This document shows, piece by piece, positions 60,497 to 64,000 of a stretch of 64,000 nucleotides of DNA. The stretch is from Membranihabitans marinus (GTDB taxonomy: Bacteria > Bacteroidota > Bacteroidia > Chitinophagales > Saprospiraceae). Location: NCBI RefSeq assembly GCF_019802045.1, contig NZ_JAHVHU010000005.1, forward strand, positions 1-64,000, given 5' to 3'. The translations under genes were made by a program, and so were the position numbers. The first letter of the stretch is position 1; every line of letters starts with the position of its first letter. Below the pieces are notes generated by a model that saw only the letters and a list, made by a program, of their open reading frames with translations, was not told the origin of the DNA and did not search any database.

Positions 60497-60831
60497 TGGA
60501 CAAATTAAAATATGAAAATTTTATAGGCTCGGTCCACTTTTCAGCCGAAGATGAAGTCTTTTATGGAAAGATCGAAGGAGTCAATGATTTGGTCACCTTT
60601 GAAGGTTCATCCGTTGATGAACTCAAATCAGCATTCGAAGAAGCTATTCAGGATTATAAGGAGATCTGCAAGGAACAAGGAAAAGAAATATTCAAATCAT
60701 TCAAAGGAAGTTTCAATGTAAGATTGAACCCGGAATTGCATTCCAAAGCATTCGAAAAAGCCTTGCTCGAAGGAAAAAGTCTGAACCAACTGGTAAAAGA
60801 AGCAATAGAAGAAAAATTGCAACATACCTAA
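60493..60831 (+). CDS. hicB: HicB family antitoxin
   Basis: The 112-residue protein shows the HicB partial RNase H-like fold (KYENFIGSVHFSAEDEVFYGKIEGVNDLVTFEG, then ELKSAFEEAIQDYKEICKE) and a C-terminal ribbon-helix-helix-like DNA-binding part (FNVRLNPELHSKAFEKALLEG, SLNQLVKEAIEEKL). It should neutralise HicA and repress the pair. The start is ATG 60493, overlapping hicA by 4 bases; ATG 60496 is one codon later. Confidence 0.9.
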   Translation: MMDKLKYENFIGSVHFSAEDEVFYGKIEGVNDLVTFEGSSVDELKSAFEEAIQDYKEICKEQGKEIFKSFKGSFNVRLNPELHSKAFEKALLEGKSLNQLVKEAIEEKLQHT

Positions 60832-60861
60832 CCGAAACGACTTGTCCACCCAGGGTAAAAA

Positions 60862-61851
60862 TCATTTCAACTCCACCGCCAGCACATAATCATCTGCCGT
60901 AATAAACAATGTCTTTTCATCTGCTGAAAATGCACAATTCGAGGTCCGCTCTCCCGTATAAATCCGGGCTATTGGTTTGGCTTCCACATTGAATATCCAA
61001 ATACCGCCCGGGCCGGAAGCAAACAAATAGCCCCGGCTGTGCATTTTCATACCATCCGGAAGTCCCTGCTGTCCCTCCTGCCCGATCAGATGGGTGACGT
61101 CGTAGAACAGTTTTTTATTCTTCACTCGTCCGGGTCGAACTACATCATATTCGTACCACACAGCATGTCCGGGGTCTGAAACTGCGACGTATAGCTTTCT
61201 TTCGTCCGGTGACAAGGCAATGCCATTGGGTCGGGATAATGTATCCACCAATACCAATTCATCATTTACCAGGAGGCAATATACGCCCTGAAAGCCCAGC
61301 TCTTTATCCGGGTCTTCCATCCCTTTCGGTAAACCATAGGGTGGATCGGTGAAATACAGATTCCCCTCCCGATCGTACGCTCCGTCATTGGGACTATTCA
61401 ATCTTTTACCATGATAATGACCGACCAAGGATTGATATTCCGGTCGCGGAGCCTGGGTCGGGGCCAGCATCTTGGCTACCCGGCGTTCACCATGCTGCAT
61501 TAACACCAATTCACCTTCCGGACTCAGTAAAAGACCATTGGATCCCGGTTCAGTTCCGGTAAATGATTCGCCCAAGTATCCAGCTGGATGCAAATACTCC
61601 GATAACCGGCCCTCGCTGTCAATTTTCAAAACCATATTTTCCGGAATATCTGAAAACAGCAAAGTATTCTCCTCCGGCAGATACAATGGGCCTTCTGTCC
61701 AGGTGAATCCACGGGCCAATTCTATGATCTCACTATCTACCTCCAGAAACTGATGAGCTTCCTCATCGAGGATTTCGATGGAGAAGCGGTTCTGTGCTAA
61801 CGCCGCGGATAAAAAACAGATGATCAATAAAGTAATATTCAGAATCTTCAT
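60862..61851 (-). CDS. secreted SMP-30/gluconolactonase-type lactonase
   Basis: The 329-residue protein has a signal peptide (MKILNITLLIICFLSAALAQ) and the SMP-30/LRE six-bladed propeller: FTWTEGPLYLPEENTLLFSDI, GEPGSNGLLLSPEGELV-like TGTEPGSNGLLLSPEG, the metal-binding region GKRLNSPNDGAYDREGNLYFTDPPYG, and LSRPNGIALSPDERKLYV. These support a calcium-dependent aldono-lactone hydrolase in the periplasm. ATG 61851 is used; the frame's GTG at 61857 adds two residues. It lies downstream of a GntP permease, which suggests a sugar-acid pathway. Confidence 0.9.
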   Translation of the reverse strand: MKILNITLLIICFLSAALAQNRFSIEILDEEAHQFLEVDSEIIELARGFTWTEGPLYLPEENTLLFSDIPENMVLKIDSEGRLSEYLHPAGYLGESFTGTEPGSNGLLLSPEGELVLMQHGERRVAKMLAPTQAPRPEYQSLVGHYHGKRLNSPNDGAYDREGNLYFTDPPYGLPKGMEDPDKELGFQGVYCLLVNDELVLVDTLSRPNGIALSPDERKLYVAVSDPGHAVWYEYDVVRPGRVKNKKLFYDVTHLIGQEGQQGLPDGMKMHSRGYLFASGPGGIWIFNVEAKPIARIYTGERTSNCAFSADEKTLFITADDYVLAVELK

Positions 61852-62029
61852 TCTCACTCTTTACCTGGTTCAACCAATTTCTAATTTTAAATATGGCCAT
61901 AATAAATCAAAAAAACAGACATAGTACTTTGTTGTAACGATGTGTCAACCATATTTGATCATGATGAGGCCAATTCCACCTCTGTTTATGAACTCGATCA
62001 AGTCAACGGAAATATAAATATCAGATAGA

Positions 62030-63349
62030 TCACAAGATCAACGAAATCACCATCACAACCACAAAAGCCGACACCCCTAATATCAATGTCCCGACCGTCT
62101 GAACCTGATTACCCTGTTTTACATTCATCCCCGTCAATTGGGTCACCACCCAGAAAAAACTATCATTTGCGTGTGATACGACAGCCGACCCGGCTCCAAT
62201 CGCTAATACAGCCAGCGTCTTTTGAAGCGGCTCCTCCAGGCCAAGTGATGGCATCATCGGAGCCATGATGGAAGCGGTCGTGATGAGCGCCACCGTAGAC
62301 GAACCCTGTGTAGTTTTGAGACAAGCAGCCAGCAAAAAAGGAAACAGCAATCCCAGGGAGCCACCGGAGAACAGGCCCGTTATGACATCTCCAATACCGG
62401 AATTCTGAAGCATAGAACCGAAAATACCACCCGCTCCTGTGATGAGAATAATGGGCGCTGCGATCAGTAAGGCATCCCCCAACCATCCGGTCGCTGAATA
62501 GACTTTATCATCCAGTCTTTCAGGAAGCAGGAGGGACAACCCTACTCCGGTCAGTAAAGCCATCACCGGACTACCAAAAAAGGTCACGTAAGGGTATATC
62601 AACCAGTCGGTCGCATCAATGGATGGATAGTCCAGGATGGATTTAGCCACGATCAATAAAATAGGAACTATAATACAAAGCACAGACAATCCCAACCGGG
62701 GTTTAGGTGCCGCATCCGGAGCGGTCTCGATATGGATGGGTAACTGTACTTTTGATGCCAGACGGGTCGCAAAGAAATAACAAGGGATCAGAGCCAATAT
62801 ACTCACGATCGATCCCCACAGAATCACACTTCCCAGATCAGCGTCAAGCATTCCGGCCGCAGCGATCGGACCGGGTGTCGGTGGGACCATGACATGGGTC
62901 GCCATAAGTCCCAACGCAAGTGCTGCTGTCGTACCCGCATAGGCCAGACCCGCTTTTTTGGTCAATGCTTTATTGAGCGAGTTCATAATAATAAATCCAC
63001 TATCCACAAAAACCGGAATGGAGAGGATGTAACCGGTCAGTAACATGGCCAGATGCACGGACTTCTCCCCCACCACCTGGAGCATCCGGGTGGCAATCAC
63101 CATCGCCCCGCCGGACTTTTCAAGCACCGTACCGATAGCCACTCCAAAAAAGATGATCAATCCGATCTTCCCCATGATACTCCCAAAACCATCGTTTACG
63201 GAAGCGATGATTTCCGTGACACCCATGCCGGATATGAAGCCATAGCCGATGGCCGCCAAAAGCAGTACGAAAAAGGGGTGTATCTTCCATCGGACAATAC
63301 CGATAATAATGAAGGTCAGAGCCAGAATGAGGGCGATTGCGTAAATCAT
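62030..63349 (-). CDS. GntP-family gluconate/H+ symporter
   Basis: The 439-residue membrane protein has about 12 hydrophobic helices (LILALTFIIIGIVRW, FFVLLLAAIGYGFISGMG) and the GntP features GFGSIMGKIGLIIFFG, SIPVFVDSGFIIM, PPTPGPIAAAGML and ALAIGAGSAVVSHANDSFFW. It probably takes up gluconate or a related sugar acid. It lies between the gluconolactonase gene (178 bases) and a sugar epimerase gene (308 bases), all on the minus strand, suggesting a sugar-acid utilisation cluster. Substrate specificity within GntP cannot be read from the sequence. Confidence 0.93.
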   Translation of the reverse strand: MIYAIALILALTFIIIGIVRWKIHPFFVLLLAAIGYGFISGMGVTEIIASVNDGFGSIMGKIGLIIFFGVAIGTVLEKSGGAMVIATRMLQVVGEKSVHLAMLLTGYILSIPVFVDSGFIIMNSLNKALTKKAGLAYAGTTAALALGLMATHVMVPPTPGPIAAAGMLDADLGSVILWGSIVSILALIPCYFFATRLASKVQLPIHIETAPDAAPKPRLGLSVLCIIVPILLIVAKSILDYPSIDATDWLIYPYVTFFGSPVMALLTGVGLSLLLPERLDDKVYSATGWLGDALLIAAPIILITGAGGIFGSMLQNSGIGDVITGLFSGGSLGLLFPFLLAACLKTTQGSSTVALITTASIMAPMMPSLGLEEPLQKTLAVLAIGAGSAVVSHANDSFFWVVTQLTGMNVKQGNQVQTVGTLILGVSAFVVVMVISLIL

Positions 63350-63657
63350 CTGTTTTTATTGAAGTAGTTTTGAGTCCCTAAACTACATAAAAAGGGGGAA
63401 TATGGAACCCTTTATTGAATTGGTAGTAGTGCATCTGCCGACCGCCCAATACATATTTCCGAAGTCAGGCCTTAATCAAATCATATTTTTCAGATGCCTT
63501 TAAGTCAATTTTCCGTAGATTCTTATCGCAATGGAAATTGAGCATTTGTGTGGGTATTGGTGATAAGGAAGCTTGGAAAATACCCTTTTTTTAAAGAAGA
63601 AATATTGTGGTCCTCCCCCTAAATCCCCCTCCCAAGGGCCCTCACCCCTCTTTATAC
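63350..63657. other. gene-free region between GntP and epimerase genes
   Basis: A CTCCCCCTAAATCCCCCTCCC tract (about 63613-63633, GGGGGATTTAGGGGG on the other strand) is visible, a phrase I associate with dispersed Bacteroidota repeats. Nothing else is recognised. Confidence 0.45.
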
Positions 63658-64000
63658 TCATCGCGGCTCAACTGAGTGGGACAACATTCTCTCCAGCACC
63701 CTTATATTCATCATTAAATGCCGGGGATGGTGATAATTTTCAAATCGATCCACCTGATGATGTTCCTCCATGATCCGGTCTCCGCCATTCACCCACAGCC
63801 GGTTCCGGTGGTCATGCAGAATAAAATTTTCCCGTACATAGGGATACACCCGGTCAAACCATCGCATCGCCCAGGGGTCCCTGTTTTTCGCAATCATGAG
63901 CATCAACCCGGTCAGCACCTCCTCTTGAGCCCACAGCACCTTATCGGTCAACCATTTGTTCTCCGTGACATGGGTCAGCTCATGAAAAAACCCTCCATAC
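63658..64000 (-). CDS. N-acylglucosamine 2-epimerase family protein, C-terminal part
   Basis: The frame is open from the right edge to the stop at 63658 (113 codons visible). It reads YGGFFHELTHVTENKWLTDK, then VLWAQEEVLTGLMLMI, WAMRWFDRVYPYVRENFI and NYHHPRHLMMNIRVLERML, matching the C-terminal barrel of AGE/cellobiose 2-epimerases. The enzymes epimerise N-acetylglucosamine, mannose or disaccharide ends, so it fits the sugar cluster. The start lies outside the window; the TTG at 63951 is internal. Most of the (alpha/alpha)6 barrel is missing. Confidence 0.82.
   Translation of the reverse strand, partial: YGGFFHELTHVTENKWLTDKVLWAQEEVLTGLMLMIAKNRDPWAMRWFDRVYPYVRENFILHDHRNRLWVNGGDRIMEEHHQVDRFENYHHPRHLMMNIRVLERMLSHSVEPR

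Overview
The window is chromosomal DNA from a member of the Bacteroidota. The sequence evidence is: proteins of the type IX secretion system (T9SS) world (PorP/SprF-like barrel, type A and type B C-terminal sorting domains), three TonB-receptor/DUF4249-type loci, the small Bacteroidota-specific DUF4295 protein next to rpmB-rpmG, a GlmU-like bifunctional protein of the Bacteroidota type, promoter boxes matching TAnnTTTG, and start codons with AT-rich leaders and no convincing Shine-Dalgarno sequence. The surface proteins and the word-like intergenic repeats recall Saprospiria/Chitinophagia, but I cannot assign a genus.

Layout. 0-5.4 kb: a probable mobile-element gene cut by the left edge, then ffh, a DUF3293 gene, yidC and gpsA. 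5.4-15 kb: a four-helix-bundle protein, then a three-gene minus-strand cluster (PorP/SprF-like, TPR/beta-propeller/OmpA, and an 1858-residue type B T9SS adhesin built on four repeats of about 245 residues). 15-24.6 kb: sugar and envelope metabolism (Gfo/Idh oxidoreductase, GlmU-like protein overlapping a spermidine-synthase-like methyltransferase, a NagB-PIG-L fusion divergent from a LacI-type regulator), a frameshifted T9SS cargo protein and a potassium channel. 24.6-36.5 kb: ddl, DoxX, universal stress protein, kdsA, an HU/SPOR protein, hemL, a hypothetical gene, rpsP, then rpe overlapping a TonB receptor. 36.8-48 kb: a coiled-coil membrane protein, lepB with two downstream genes (including a subtilase with Glu in the catalytic Asp position), tRNA-Arg, rpmB-rpmG-DUF4295-ftsY, a T9SS cargo protein and an AsmA-like protein. 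48-58.4 kb: a secreted Gfo/Idh oxidoreductase, then tandem TonB receptor/DUF4249 pairs, one receptor with an internal TAG, plus a truncated third DUF4249. 58.5-64 kb: a PaiB-like protein, a DUF4377/META lipoprotein, a HicAB toxin-antitoxin pair, and three minus-strand sugar genes (lactonase, GntP permease, partial sugar epimerase) running off the right edge.

How it fits together. Much of the window serves the cell envelope: SRP and its receptor (ffh, ftsY), YidC and signal peptidase I handle membrane insertion and export; kdsA, ddl, the GlmU-like protein and gpsA feed LPS, peptidoglycan and phospholipid; the T9SS cluster and the TonB loci present adhesins and take up nutrients. No rRNA, prophage, CRISPR array or complete insertion sequence was seen. 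The best candidates for something unusual are the regular 245-residue adhesin repeat, the Glu-for-Asp subtilase, the two genes interrupted by one change each (C7 tract; TGG-to-TAG), and the overlapping divergent promoters with a 12-bp palindrome at the NagB fusion.
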